A stretch of 64,000 nucleotides of DNA from Amycolatopsis lexingtonensis (GCF_014873755.1 NZ_JADBEG010000001.1:4652501-4716500); one strand, 5' to 3'. Counted from the stretch's first letter, positions 50,765 to 61,000 are shown. The notes: generated by a model not told the origin, from the sequence alone. Translations and numbers: made by a program.

Positions 50765-53700
50765 CTAGACGTTGCGCCGGTACTGGCCCCCGACCTCGAA
50801 GAACGCCTCCGTGATCTGCCCCAGCGAGCACACCCGCGCGGCGTCCATCAGCACCCCGAACAAGTTGCCGCCGCGAGTCGCCGCCTCGCGCAGCGCCTTC
50901 AGGGCCTGCTGGGCTTCCTCGTGGTGGCGGTGCTGGAAGTCCGCCAGGCGGTCCAGCTGGGACTTCTTCTCGTCCTCCGTGGCCCGCGCGAGCTCGACCT
51001 CGACCTCGTCCTCCCCCGAACGCGGGTTGCGGAACGTGTTGACGCCGATGATCGGCAGCGAGCCGTCGTGCTTCTTGCGCTCGTACAGGATGGACTCGTC
51101 CTGGATCCTGCCGCGCTGGTAGCCCGTCTCCATCGCGCCGAGGACGCCGCCGCGCTCGGAGATGCGGTCGAACTCCGCCAGGACCGCTTCCTCGACCAGG
51201 TCGGTCAGCTCGTCGATGATGAACGAGCCCTGCAGCGGGTTCTCGTTCTTCGACAGGCCCCATTCCTTGTTGATGATCATCTGGATGGCCATCGCGCGGC
51301 GCACCGACGACTCCGACGGCGTCGTGATCGCCTCGTCGAACGCGTTGGTGTGCAACGAGTTCGCGTTGTCGTACAGCGCGCAGAGGGCCTGCAGCGTGGT
51401 GCGGATGTCGTTGAAGCTCATCTCCTGCGCGTGCAGCGACCGGCCGGACGTCTGCACGTGGTACTTCAGCTTCTGCGACCGCTCGTTCGCGCCGTAGCGG
51501 TCGCGCATCGCCACCGACCAGATCCGGCGAGCCACCCGGCCGAGGACCGAGTACTCGGCGTCCATGCCGTTGGAGAAGAAGAACGACAGGTTCGGCGCGA
51601 AGCAGTCGACGTCCATGCCGCGGGCGAGGTACGACTCGACGTAGGTGAAGCCGTTCGCCAGCGTGAAAGCCAGCTGCGAGATGGGGTTCGCGCCGGCCTC
51701 GGCGATGTGGTAGCCGGAGATCGAGACCGAGTAGAAGTTCCGCAGGTGGTGCTCGATGAACCACTCCTGGATGTCGGCCATCATCCGGAGGCTGAACTCG
51801 GTGGAGAAGATGCAGGTGTTCTGCCCCTGGTCTTCCTTGAGGATGTCGGCCTGCACCGTGCCGCGCACGTTCTGCAGCGTCCACGAGCGCAGCTCGGCGG
51901 CCTCGGCGTCGGACGGGTCGCGGCCGTGCTCGGCCTTGAACGCGTCGATCTTCTGGTCGATCGCGGTGTTGAGGAAGAAGGCCAGGATCGTCGGCGCGGG
52001 GCCGTTGATCGTCATCGACACCGACGTGTTCGGCGCGGTCAGGTCGAACCCGTCGTAGAGGGCCTTCATGTCCTCGACCGTCGCGATGGACACGCCCGAG
52101 GTGCCGACCTTGCCGTAGATGTCGGGGCGGGTGTCGGGGTCGTGGCCGTAGAGGGTCACGGAGTCGAACGCCGTCGAGAGCCGCTTGGCCTCGGAGTCGG
52201 CCGAGAGCAGTTTGAAGCGGCGGTTGGTGCGGAACGCGTCACCCTCGCCGGCGAACATCCGCGCCGGGTCCTCGCCCTCGCGCTTGAACGGGAAAACGCC
52301 CGCGGTGTAGGGGAAGTAGCCCGGCAGGTTCTCGCGGCGCAGGAACGACAGCAGCTCGCCGTCCTCGCCGTAGCGCGGCAGGGCGACGCGCGGGATCCGG
52401 TTGCCGGACAGCGTGTCGCGCCACAGCTGCGTGCGCAGCTCCTTGTCGCGGATCTTCACGACCAGCTCGTCCTGGCGGTATTCCTCGGCCAGCTCCCGGA
52501 AGCGCTCGAGGAGTTTTGTCGACTCGCCGTCCACATCGGACTCGGCCGCGGCGAGCAGCCCGTCGAGCGCGTCGGTGGACGCGTCTGCCTTGGACAGTTC
52601 CTCGCGCGCGAGCGACAGCGCGTTCCGCTTGCGGACCGCGGCGACCTGCTGCTCGGTCTTCGCGTGGTAGCCGCGTACGGTGTCGGAGATCTCGGCCAGG
52701 TAGCGGGACCGGTTGCCCGGGATGATCGTCGACGCGTCGGTCGAGACCTTGCCCTCCACCCGCGGCAGCGTCCCCGCGGACACGCCGAGGCCCCGCTCGG
52801 CGAGCATGCCGCGCAGGTGCTGGTACAGCGCGGTGACGCCGTCGTCGTTGAACTTCGCCGCGCTCGTGCCGTACACCGGCATGTCTTCCGGCGCCGAAGA
52901 GAAGGCCTCGCGGTTGCGCACCAGCTGGCGCGCGACGTCGCGGCGGGCGTCCTCGGCGCCGCGGCGCTCGAACTTGTTGATCGCGACGACGTCGGCGAAG
53001 TCGAGCATGTCGATCTTCTCCAGCTGCGACGCGGCGCCGAACTCCGGCGTCATCACGTACAGCGACTCGTCCACGAAGTCGACGATCCCGGCGTCACCCT
53101 GGCCGATGCCCGGCGTCTCGACGATCACCAGGTCGTAGCCGGCGGCCTTGCAGGCCAGGATCGATTCGCGCAGCCCGGCCGGGATCTCCCCCGACGTCGT
53201 GCGCGTGGCCAGCGAGCGGAAGTACACTGGCGAGCCGTCGAGGCAGTTCATCCGGATGCGGTCGCCGAGCAGCGCGCCGCCGCCCTTGCGCCGCGACGGG
53301 TCGACCGCGAGCACCGCGATCCGCAGCTTGTCCTCCTGGTCGAGGCGGAAGCGGCGGACCAGCTCGTCGGTGAGCGACGACTTGCCCGAGCCGCCGGTGC
53401 CGGTGATGCCCAGAACCGGCACCGTCCGCCCGCTCGCGGCTTCGGTGATGCCGTCGAGCAGCTCGGCGGGCAGCCGTTCGGCCGCCAGCTGGGTGATGAC
53501 CCGCGACAGCGCCGGGACGTCCCCGGAGAGCACCTTGTCGAGCGCCGGGCCCTCGGCCGCGAGGTCGGTGTCGCAGGCCTCGATCATCGAGTTGATCATG
53601 CCCGGCAGGCCCATCTCGTAGCCGTCCTCGGGCGAGAAGATGCGGGCGACGCCGCGCGAGTGCAGCAGGTCGATCTCCTCGCGCACGATCACCCCGCCCC

Positions 53701-53998
53701 CGCCGCCGAAGACCTTGATGTGGCCGGCGCCGCGCTCGCGCAGCAGCTCGACCAGGTACGAGAAGTATTCGACGTGCCCGCCCTGGTAGGCGGAGATGGC
53801 GACGCCCTGGACGTCCTCGGCGATGGCGGCGGTGGCCACCTCGTCGACCGAGCGGTTGTGCCCGAGGTGGACGACCTCCGCGCCCTGAGACTGGAGGATC
53901 CGCCGCATGATGTTGATCGATGCGTCGTGACCGTCGAAGAGGCTCGACGCCGTCACGAACCGGACGGGGTGCACGGGACGGTACAGCTCGCTGCTCAT
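50765..53998 (-). CDS. icmF: Fused isobutyryl-CoA mutase, IcmF
   Basis: This 1077-residue enzyme has a B12-binding domain (D22-x-H24-x2-S27 in FDGHDASIN), a MeaI-type GTPase chaperone domain (ITGTGGSGKSSL and VDPSRRKGGGALLGDR) and a C-terminal acyl-CoA mutase barrel (GKVGTSGVSIATVEDM, NTCIFSTEFSLRM). This order defines IcmF. It interconverts isobutyryl-CoA and n-butyryl-CoA and protects its own cofactor. It may process branched acyl-CoA from valine or sterol side chains. It stands alone, start ATG 53998. Confidence 0.94.
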   Translation of the reverse strand: MSSELYRPVHPVRFVTASSLFDGHDASINIMRRILQSQGAEVVHLGHNRSVDEVATAAIAEDVQGVAISAYQGGHVEYFSYLVELLRERGAGHIKVFGGGGGVIVREEIDLLHSRGVARIFSPEDGYEMGLPGMINSMIEACDTDLAAEGPALDKVLSGDVPALSRVITQLAAERLPAELLDGITEAASGRTVPVLGITGTGGSGKSSLTDELVRRFRLDQEDKLRIAVLAVDPSRRKGGGALLGDRIRMNCLDGSPVYFRSLATRTTSGEIPAGLRESILACKAAGYDLVIVETPGIGQGDAGIVDFVDESLYVMTPEFGAASQLEKIDMLDFADVVAINKFERRGAEDARRDVARQLVRNREAFSSAPEDMPVYGTSAAKFNDDGVTALYQHLRGMLAERGLGVSAGTLPRVEGKVSTDASTIIPGNRSRYLAEISDTVRGYHAKTEQQVAAVRKRNALSLAREELSKADASTDALDGLLAAAESDVDGESTKLLERFRELAEEYRQDELVVKIRDKELRTQLWRDTLSGNRIPRVALPRYGEDGELLSFLRRENLPGYFPYTAGVFPFKREGEDPARMFAGEGDAFRTNRRFKLLSADSEAKRLSTAFDSVTLYGHDPDTRPDIYGKVGTSGVSIATVEDMKALYDGFDLTAPNTSVSMTINGPAPTILAFFLNTAIDQKIDAFKAEHGRDPSDAEAAELRSWTLQNVRGTVQADILKEDQGQNTCIFSTEFSLRMMADIQEWFIEHHLRNFYSVSISGYHIAEAGANPISQLAFTLANGFTYVESYLARGMDVDCFAPNLSFFFSNGMDAEYSVLGRVARRIWSVAMRDRYGANERSQKLKYHVQTSGRSLHAQEMSFNDIRTTLQALCALYDNANSLHTNAFDEAITTPSESSVRRAMAIQMIINKEWGLSKNENPLQGSFIIDELTDLVEEAVLAEFDRISERGGVLGAMETGYQRGRIQDESILYERKKHDGSLPIIGVNTFRNPRSGEDEVEVELARATEDEKKSQLDRLADFQHRHHEEAQQALKALREAATRGGNLFGVLMDAARVCSLGQITEAFFEVGGQYRRNV

Positions 53999-54077
53999 CC
54001 CTCAAAAATACTTTGGCTTCCTACTATTGGAAACCCGAGGACCAGTGACACGGCTCTCAGCGCCGCTCGCGACAACC

Positions 54078-54105
54078 TTGACAGTGCTCAGCTTGGGGCT
54101 ATATT
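54078..54105 (+). promoter_or_regulatory. Sigma70-type promoter of the arsR operon
   Basis: TTGACA (54078-54083), 16 bases, TATATT (54100-54105): a near-consensus housekeeping promoter, rare in this genome's composition. It overlaps the operator palindrome that follows. Confidence 0.75.
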
Positions 54106-54120
54106 TAACGGAGAAGTTAA
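54105..54120. promoter_or_regulatory. Probable ArsR-type operator
   Basis: TTAAC-N6-GTTAA is a perfect inverted repeat that begins on the last base of the -10 box and ends 16 bases before the regulator's start. This is the usual place for autorepression by an ArsR-family protein. Confidence 0.65.
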
Positions 54121-54136
54121 TTAACAAGGTGCTGAA

Positions 54137-54487
54137 ATGACGATGCCCGTGGACCACCTGAGCCGCACGTTCGCGGCGCTCGCCGACCCGACCCGGCGGG
54201 CCATCCTCGCCCGGCTTTCGGCGGGCGAAGCGACGGTGAACGAACTCGCCGAGCCGTTCCCGATGAGCCTGCCCGCCGTCTCGCGCCACCTGAAGGTGCT
54301 GGAGCAGGCCGGGCTCATCACCCGCGGCCGCACCCGCCAGTGGCGGCCCTGCCGGCTGGCGGCGAAACCCCTGGAAGACGTCGCCGACTGGGTGGCGCGC
54401 TACCGCCCGTTCTGGGACGACGGGTTCGACCGCCTCGACGAGCACCTGCGCACCCTGCGCGCGGCGGGCGGGGGCGAGGATGCCTGA
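54137..54487 (+). CDS. ArsR-family transcriptional repressor
   Basis: The 116-residue winged-helix protein starts at ATG 54137. It contains ALADPTRRAILARLS and the recognition helix PMSLPAVSRHLKVLEQAGLI. It lacks the metal-binding cysteines of classical ArsR and fits the subgroup that controls SRPBCC/AHSA1 genes. The next gene is exactly such a gene and overlaps it by eight bases. Confidence 0.9.
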   Translation: MTMPVDHLSRTFAALADPTRRAILARLSAGEATVNELAEPFPMSLPAVSRHLKVLEQAGLITRGRTRQWRPCRLAAKPLEDVADWVARYRPFWDDGFDRLDEHLRTLRAAGGGEDA

Positions 54488-54926
54488 GCTCACCATCACC
54501 CGGGTCTTCGACGCGCCCCGCGAGCTGGTCTTCGCCGCGTGGACCGACCCCGACCAGCTGGCGAGCTGGCTGGGGCCGCACGGCTACACCGGCTCCGCGG
54601 TCACCCTCGCCACCCGGCCGGGCGGCGCCTGGCGGGCGTGCATCCGCTCCCCCGAGGGCGACGAGCACTGGATGCACGGCACCTACCGCGAGATCACCGC
54701 GCCCGAGCGGCTCGTGTTCACCTTCACCTGGGACACCGAGGGCGACATGCGCGCCGAAACCCTAGTGACGATCGACTTCGCCGATCTGGGCGGCAAGACG
54801 GAGATGACCTTCGTCCAGACCGGTTTCCCCACCGTCGCCGACCGCGACGGCCACCGCGGCGGCTGGACCTCCAGCTTCGACGACCTGGCCGGCTTCATCC
54901 ACCACCGAGGAGAGGAAGACCGATGA
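54480..54926 (+). CDS. SRPBCC (AHSA1-like) domain protein
   Basis: The 148-residue protein has the AHSA1/CalC fold signatures TRVFDAPRELVFAAWTDP and WLGPHGYT at the start and GGWTSSFDDLAGFI at the end. Such proteins bind hydrophobic ligands in a helix-grip cavity. It is translationally coupled to arsR before it and overlaps the DUF899 gene after it by four bases. Confidence 0.9.
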   Translation: MPELTITRVFDAPRELVFAAWTDPDQLASWLGPHGYTGSAVTLATRPGGAWRACIRSPEGDEHWMHGTYREITAPERLVFTFTWDTEGDMRAETLVTIDFADLGGKTEMTFVQTGFPTVADRDGHRGGWTSSFDDLAGFIHHRGEEDR

Positions 54927-55582
54927 CCGCGACCCAGCACGCCCTGCCCGAGATCGTCTCGCCCGAGGAATGGCAGGCCGCGCGCGACGCACTGCTCGTC
55001 AAGGAGAAGGAGCACATGAAGGCGGCCGACCACCTCGCCGCCGAACGGCGCCGGCTGCCGATGGTGCCCTTCACGAAGCCGTACGTGTTCACCTCGGCCG
55101 AGGGCGAGAAGAGCCTGCTGGACCTCTTCGAGGGACGGCCGCAGCTGATCGTCTACCACTTCATGCTGCACCCGGGCGAGGAGGCGGGCTGCCCCGGCTG
55201 CTCCCTGCTCGTGGACAACATGCCGCACCTGGCGCACCTGCACGACCGGGACGTGACGCTCCAGGTCGTCGCGCCCGCGACGCTGCCCGAGATCGAGCGG
55301 TACAAGACCCGGATGGGCTGGGACGTGCCGTTCGTGTCCTCCTACGGCAGCGACTTCACCGAGGACTGCGGCGTCGGCATGGGCTTCGGCGTCAGCGTGT
55401 TCCTCCGCAACGGCGACGACGTCTACCGCACGTACTTCACCACCGGCCGCGGCGGCGAGATGTTCCTCGCTTCGCACCGGTACCTCGACATCACGCCGCT
55501 GGGCCGCCAGGAGGCGTGGGAAGAGGAGAGCCGGGGCGACGACGGCCCCGGTGCCTGGTGGCGCCGCCACGACGAGTACTGA
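54923..55582 (+). CDS. DUF899 thioredoxin-fold protein
   Basis: This 219-residue protein starts at ATG 54923 and belongs to the DUF899 (COG4312) thioredoxin-like family: LPMVPFTKPYVF, LIVYHFMLHPGEEAGCPGCS with C-x2-C, and SYGSDFTED. The C-P-G-C pair could be redox-active, but the enzymatic role is unknown. It is the third gene of the arsR operon. Confidence 0.88.
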   Translation: MTATQHALPEIVSPEEWQAARDALLVKEKEHMKAADHLAAERRRLPMVPFTKPYVFTSAEGEKSLLDLFEGRPQLIVYHFMLHPGEEAGCPGCSLLVDNMPHLAHLHDRDVTLQVVAPATLPEIERYKTRMGWDVPFVSSYGSDFTEDCGVGMGFGVSVFLRNGDDVYRTYFTTGRGGEMFLASHRYLDITPLGRQEAWEEESRGDDGPGAWWRRHDEY

Positions 55583-55658
55583 AGTTTCCCCGGCGGGCGT
55601 GTCCGGTCCGCGAGCGCGGCTCCGACCTGCTGGTGACACGAAGCACGAGGAGGCGGAA

Positions 55659-56219
55659 ATGCGCGAGCTCATCCACATGGTCCACACGTCGCTCGACGGC
55701 TGCGTCGAGGGCCCGGACGGCGAATTCGACTGGCCCGTGATGGGCCCCGAGCTGTCCGGGTACTCGCGGGAGCTGAGCGCGCGGTGCGGCGAGTTCGCCT
55801 ACGGCCGCAAGGTGTGGGACATGATGGCGGGGTTCTGGCCGGACGCCGAGTCGATCTCGGACGACCCGCACGACATCGCCTTCGCGCCCGTCTGGCGCGA
55901 GACGCCGAAGGTCGTGTTCTCGCGGACGCTGGAGAAGCCGGGCTGGCACACCCGGGTCGTCGGCGGCGACCTCTCCGCGGCCGTGGCGTCGCTGAAAGCA
56001 GAGCCCGGGCGCGACCTGCTGCTCATGGGCGGCGCGGAACTGGCCGCCGCGCTGACCGCGCAGGGCCTGATCGACGAGTACCAGGTGTTCGTGCACCCGG
56101 TCGTCCTCGGCGGCGGCAAGCGCCCGTTCGCCGAGGGCACCGCGCGGCTCGGCCTGCAGCTGGCCGGGTCGCGCACCTTCGACGGCCGGGTGGTGCTGCT
56201 GCGGTACCGCCGGGCGTGA
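55659..56219 (+). CDS. DHFR/RibD C-terminal domain family protein
   Basis: This 186-residue protein starts at ATG 55659 behind AGGAGG. It has LIHMVHTSLDGCVEG at the start and LLMGGAELAAALTAQGLIDEYQ and HPVVLGGGKRPF near the end, typical of RibD C-terminal (dihydrofolate reductase-like) proteins of the COG0262 type. It probably binds NADPH; the substrate is unknown. It lies 76 bases after the DUF899 gene and may belong to the same transcript. Confidence 0.88.
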   Translation: MRELIHMVHTSLDGCVEGPDGEFDWPVMGPELSGYSRELSARCGEFAYGRKVWDMMAGFWPDAESISDDPHDIAFAPVWRETPKVVFSRTLEKPGWHTRVVGGDLSAAVASLKAEPGRDLLLMGGAELAAALTAQGLIDEYQVFVHPVVLGGGKRPFAEGTARLGLQLAGSRTFDGRVVLLRYRRA

Positions 56220-56226
56220 CGGGCGC

Positions 56227-56252
56227 CGGGCCCGGGGCGTTTCCCGGGCCCG
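56227..56252. terminator. Hairpin terminator between convergent genes
   Basis: CGGGCCCGGG (56227-56236) and CCCGGGCCCG (56243-56252) form a perfect 10-bp stem with a six-base loop. It fills the 40-base gap between the convergent RibD-type and cvnD genes, so it can stop transcription from both sides. Confidence 0.75.
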
Positions 56253-56259
56253 TGCGGCG

Positions 56260-56871
56260 TCAGCGGGCGTTCGCCGCCCGCAGCGCGATCCACTGCCGCA
56301 TGGCGTACTCGACCAGCGTGATGAGCGTCTGCTTGGTCGACTCGCGGTCGCGCGCGTCGCAGCGGACGATCGGGATGTTCGGGTCGATCGACAGCGCCTC
56401 GCGGACGTCGTTGATGTCGTGCTCCAGCACGCCGTCGAACGTGTTGACGCCGACGATGTACGGCAGCCCGCGGTCCTCGAAGAAGTCGATCGGGGCGAAC
56501 GAGTCCGCGAGCCGGCGCGTGTCGGCGAGCACCACCGCGCCGATCGCGCCGCGGACGAGGTCGTCCCACATGAACCAGAACCGCTGCTGGCCGGGCGTGC
56601 CGAACAGGTAGAGGATCAGGTCCGCGTCCAGCGAGACGCGCCCGAAGTCCATCGCCACCGTGGTCGTCGACTTACCCGGCGTGTGGTCGAGGTTGTCGAC
56701 GCCGACGCTGGCGTCGGTCATCATCGCCTCGGTGGTCAGCGGCACGATCTCCGACACCGACCCGACGAAGGTCGTCTTCCCCGCTCCGAAACCGCCAGCC
56801 ACCACGATCTTGGCGGATGTCATGGTCGGGGGCGCGGTGTCCCGCGGTGCCTTATAGCCGACGGAGTCCAC
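56260..56871 (-). CDS. cvnD: CvnD, conservon Ras-like GTPase
   Basis: The 203-residue GTPase has P-loop GGFGAGKTTF (about 26-35), a switch region ending in LFGTPGQQRFWFMW, and further nucleotide-binding segments. It is the fourth member of the conservon, acting with CvnA-C as a membrane-linked signalling unit that resembles G-protein systems. It starts at 56871, 20 bases inside cvnC; ATG 56823 is an alternative. Confidence 0.93.
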   Translation of the reverse strand: MDSVGYKAPRDTAPPTMTSAKIVVAGGFGAGKTTFVGSVSEIVPLTTEAMMTDASVGVDNLDHTPGKSTTTVAMDFGRVSLDADLILYLFGTPGQQRFWFMWDDLVRGAIGAVVLADTRRLADSFAPIDFFEDRGLPYIVGVNTFDGVLEHDINDVREALSIDPNIPIVRCDARDRESTKQTLITLVEYAMRQWIALRAANAR

Positions 56872-57568
56872 TCAAAACCCTTTCCATCAACACCAGATGT
56901 GCCTCGGCGCCGTCATTGCCCGTAATCGTCTTGTGCACCGTGACCAGCCCTGCGTCCGCCGCGTCGCTGATCAGCACCCGGGCCACCCCGAGAGGCACCC
57001 GCAAGGCCGACACGATCTCGGCGACCGAACGGGGGGTCCGGCACTCTTCCATGATCGAAATGCACTCGATCTGCTCCGCGGCCACTTCGGGGAAGCCACC
57101 GGTGGCAGCGTAGTCCTTCGCGGAGATCAGTGTCTCCAGCTCCAGGGCGTAGTTTGCCCGGGTGCGTCCGCCGGTCAGCGCGTAGGGCCGGACAATGGCC
57201 GTCAGCTCCTCCGGCGCGGGCGGCTGTTCGAACACCGCGGGCATCACGAACTCGCCGCTGGGCGGCCCGGGGTCGAACAAACCCCCAGGTCGCGGGCTGT
57301 CCCCGTCGGTACTGCCGGGTGGAGAGACTAAAGAGGTCACGTGATCTCCTTGGTCGGCCGACGGCGCGGGCGCCGGCGGTTCCGCGGCCGCGTGCGCACC
57401 GGCGGCCGGGGGTGGCGGGGACTCCTTGCTCTTCTTGCGCTTCCGGCGGGCACGGCCGGAATCCAGCGTGAACCCGTTGAGGACGTCGGCGAACGTGCCG
57501 TCGTCCCCTCGCCCGGCGGGGTACTGCCCCTCGGGTGGTTCGCCGTCGAATCCGGACCCCGTGCTCAT
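56852..57568 (-). CDS. cvnC: CvnC, DUF742 protein
   Basis: The 238-residue protein has a poorly conserved, charged and Pro-rich N-terminal half (residues 1-125), then the DUF742 domain with RPYALTGGRTRANYALELETLI (read as RPYALTGGRTR then ANYALELETLI) and IMEECRTPRSVAEIVSALRVPL, a winged-helix-like fold. The long N-terminal extension is larger than in many streptomycete CvnC proteins. It lies seven bases after cvnB. Confidence 0.92.
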   Translation of the reverse strand: MSTGSGFDGEPPEGQYPAGRGDDGTFADVLNGFTLDSGRARRKRKKSKESPPPPAAGAHAAAEPPAPAPSADQGDHVTSLVSPPGSTDGDSPRPGGLFDPGPPSGEFVMPAVFEQPPAPEELTAIVRPYALTGGRTRANYALELETLISAKDYAATGGFPEVAAEQIECISIMEECRTPRSVAEIVSALRVPLGVARVLISDAADAGLVTVHKTITGNDGAEAHLVLMERVLSGLRRL

Positions 57569-57575
57569 CGCGCCA

Positions 57576-58028
57576 TCATCCCACCGGTTCGCCGATCAGC
57601 GACCCACCGGAGCCCTGAAGCTGGGCGCGCAGCTCCGGGGTGAGGATCTGGCCGACCCGGTCGACGAGCATCGTCATCTCGTAGGCGACCTGGCCGATGT
57701 CGCAGTTGGGGGCGGCGAGGACGGCGAGACAGGACCCGTCGCTGATCGACATCAGCACCATGATCCCGAGCTCCATCTCGACGACGGTCTCGTTGACCGC
57801 GCCGGCCTCGAAGCAGCGGGCGGCGCCCTGGGTGAGGCTGACCAGGCCCGAAGCGACCGCGGCGAGCTGGTCGGCCCGGTCCAGCGGGAGCCGGTTCGAC
57901 GCGGTCAGCAGCAAGCCGTCCGCCGAGACGACCACGGCGTGGGCCACTCCCGGCACCCGCTCCGCGAAGTCGTTCACCAGCCAGCCGAACTGGTTCTGTG
58001 TCGGCTGGGCGCTACTCGGCGAGTTCAT
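57576..58028 (-). CDS. cvnB: CvnB, roadblock/LC7 protein
   Basis: The 150-residue roadblock/LC7 domain protein has FGWLVNDFAERVPGVAHAVVV followed by SADGLLLTAS and a C-terminal LVDRVGQILTPEL. Roadblock proteins act as scaffold and regulator for the small GTPase, here CvnD. Its start overlaps the cvnA stop (ATGA). Confidence 0.93.
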   Translation of the reverse strand: MNSPSSAQPTQNQFGWLVNDFAERVPGVAHAVVVSADGLLLTASNRLPLDRADQLAAVASGLVSLTQGAARCFEAGAVNETVVEMELGIMVLMSISDGSCLAVLAAPNCDIGQVAYEMTMLVDRVGQILTPELRAQLQGSGGSLIGEPVG

Positions 58029-61000
58029 TCACCCTCCAGTGTCTCGTGGTTGGTCTCGGCCGCCTGCGCGGTGCGGTGGCGTCCACGCTCGATGCCCTGC
58101 TGGAAGCTCCGCAGGCGGCCGCGCACGTCGTGCGCATCCCGTTGTGGTCGGGGGGCCGTGGCCCCGGTGGGCGGTCCGGCGCTGCCCGGAAGCAGCTGCT
58201 CCCCGCGACGGCGCCGGGGCAATCCTGCCGAAGTGAAAGTGGCGGGTGTCGACTGGGACACCGCTTGCACCGCCCGCCAGCCGTCATCGGTCCCGAAGTT
58301 CCACTCGGCGGTGGCTTCGACGGCGGAGGTTTCCTCGCGCGGAGCCGGGGTTTCCGGGGTCTCCGGCGCGGCGCCGCGCCGGGTGGGCAGCGACGACGGC
58401 GGTGTGCTCGGACGGCCGTTGGCGGTGACCTCGGGTGCCGGGTTCGGCTGCCCGTTCGGCTGGGGCGCGGCGTCGCCGGACCGCGGCGCGGTCGGGCTGT
58501 GCAGCCCGTTCGACGGGGCCGCGGTGCCACCGGACTGCGGCGCGGCCGGGTTCGGCTGGGCCTGGCCCGGGTGGGCGAGACCATTCGGAACCGCGGGTGA
58601 CTGGCGGCGGGGTTGCGGCAGGCCGTTCGGCTGGGGCTCGCCCGGGTGCGGGAAGGCTCCGGAAGGCCGTTGGCGGCCTGGCAGCGAGGCGGGTGCGCCG
58701 TTCGGCCGGGGGGTGCCCGCCTCGGGTGAGCCCGACGGCCGAGGTGCCTCCGGTCCCGCACCCGCCTGCGCGGCCGGGGAACCCGCGACCTGCTGCGGTG
58801 TGCCCGGCTGGGTCGCCGTCGGCTCATCCGCACCCGGCTGGTGCGCGGCCGGGGAACCGGCCTGCCGTGCGGCCGAAGACCCCGCCGCCTGCTGCGGTGC
58901 AGCCGCCTGCTGAGCCGGGGTACCGGTCTGCTGCGCCGGGGCGCCCGCTGCCTGCCCCGCCGTACCCGGCTGTGCTCCTCCGGTCGTGGGCTGCTCCGCG
59001 CCACCCGGTCCCGGCTGGGGCTTGGCCTGGCGGGCCTGCTGGCGGCCGCGGGTGACGCCCTGCTGGAAGCTGCTCAGCCGTCCCCGCACATCGGCCGGGT
59101 CGCGGACCGGGAGTTCCGGGCGGGACGGGGCCGGCGTGGGGGCGGCCGGGGGCGGGACCGCGCTGCCCGGCATCAACTGCTCGCCGCGGCGGCGGCGGGG
59201 AAGACCCGCCTCCGTGAAGGCCGTCGGGGCCGCCTGGGAACGGGCCTGGACCGTGCGGAAGTTCTCGTCGCTGGCGAAGTCCCAGCTGCGCCGCTCCTGC
59301 GGCTCGGCTTCCGCCGGCTCCGCCTCGGCCGGTTCCTCTTCGGTGACCGAGGCGGCCGACGCGGCCGGGGTGGCCGGGGTCGCCGGCTTGTCCTCTCGGA
59401 ACCACGCCGACAGCATCTCGTCGAAGATCGGCGTCGTCTCGGAACGATCCGGCGCCGGCGTCGGCTCTGGCGCAGGGGCGGGCGGGGTCGCCGTCGCCTG
59501 CTGCCACCAGTCGCTCAGCGTCGTTTCGTTGGCGGAGAACAGGTCCTTGCCCGCGGGCAGCTCGTCCGGCTTCGGCGGCTGCGTCGGCACCGGCAGCACC
59601 GCGGGCAGCGTCGGGCGCGGCGGCGGCGGGGTGTCGTCGTCCTTCGGGAGGGGCGCGAACAACGCCGTCCCGGAGATCTCCAGATCCGACGGCGGGCGCA
59701 CGGCCGGGCCGTTGCCGCTCAGGCCCGCGAGGTCGCTCGCGGACGGCCAGCGCTCCTCCCCCATCGCCGGCTGCTGCGGGACGATCGGGCGCGGGCGGGA
59801 GTTGCCGTTGACCTGGCGGCGCGGCAGCTGGTTGCCCGCCGCGGGGCTGGCCGGGTGCTGCTGGAGGGCGCCGATCGGGCCGGTGGCCGGGCCGTCGGTC
59901 ACCGGCATCACCAGGTCCGCCGGGACGACGACCGTGGCGCGGACGCCGACGATGTCCTTGCCGCCGTGCAGCGACACCCCGATGCGGTGCCTGCTGGCCA
60001 GCCGGCCGACGACGAACAGGCCCATCCGGCGCGAGGTGGCCAGGTCGACCGACCCCGCCTCGGTCAGCCGGGTGTTCGCCTCGGCGACCTCGGCCTCGTT
60101 CATGCCGATGCCCTTGTCGAGGATGTCGATGTTGAGCGAGCCGTCCTCGCCCAGCCGCGACGCCACCGTCACCGAGGTCTCCGGCGCGGAGAACGCCGTG
60201 GCGTTGTCCAGCAGCTCGGCGACCAGGCGCATCAGGTCGCTCGCCGCGTAGCCGACGATCCGCGCCGGGGGCGGCGGCTGGACCTGGACCCGCTGGTACT
60301 GCTCGATCTCCGACACCGCGGCGCGGAGCATGTCCGTCGTGCCGACCGGCTTCCCCGACCGGCGGCCCGGCTCGGCGCCCGAGAGCACCATCAGGTTCTC
60401 GTTGTTGCGCCGCATCCGGGTGGCGAGGTGGTCGAGCTGGAACAGCGTCGCCAGCTGGTCGGCGTCCTCCTCGTCCCGCTCGAGCTGCTCGATCAGCTGC
60501 AGCTGCCGCTGGACCAGGCTCTGGCTGCGCCGCGAGAGGTTGACGAAGACGCTGCCGTACCCGGTGCGCATCGCGGCCTGCTCGGTCGCCAGCCGCAGCG
60601 CCTGGTGGTGCACCTTGTCGAACGCGCGCGCCACCTCGCCGACCTCGTCGTCGGTCTGCACCGGGACCGGGCGGACGTCGGTGCCCTGCGCGCGGCCCTC
60701 CTGGATGTTGCGGACCGCCTCCGGCAGCGCGGTCTCGGCGACGTCGAGGGCGCTGCGGCGCAGCACCTTCAGCGAGCGCAGCAGCTGGCGGGTGATGAGG
60801 AAGACGACCGCGACGGCGAGCACCATCGCGGCGAACAGCAGCACGGCGAGCAGGCCGGCGCCGCTGCTGGCGTCGTCGACCAGCTCCTGCGACGTCGCCG
60901 ACGCCGACGCGCCCAGCCGGTCGGCGACCTGCCCGATCTGCGTGCGCATCGCGCCGGACGCGGCGTTCCAGTCCTGGGCCGACAGCGTGCGGAAGGCGTC

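Noticed and set aside
49688..54124. A long open frame on the plus strand opposite icmF and the Nudix-like gene
   Set aside because: It is antisense to the well-defined icmF gene, has shadow composition and matches no family.
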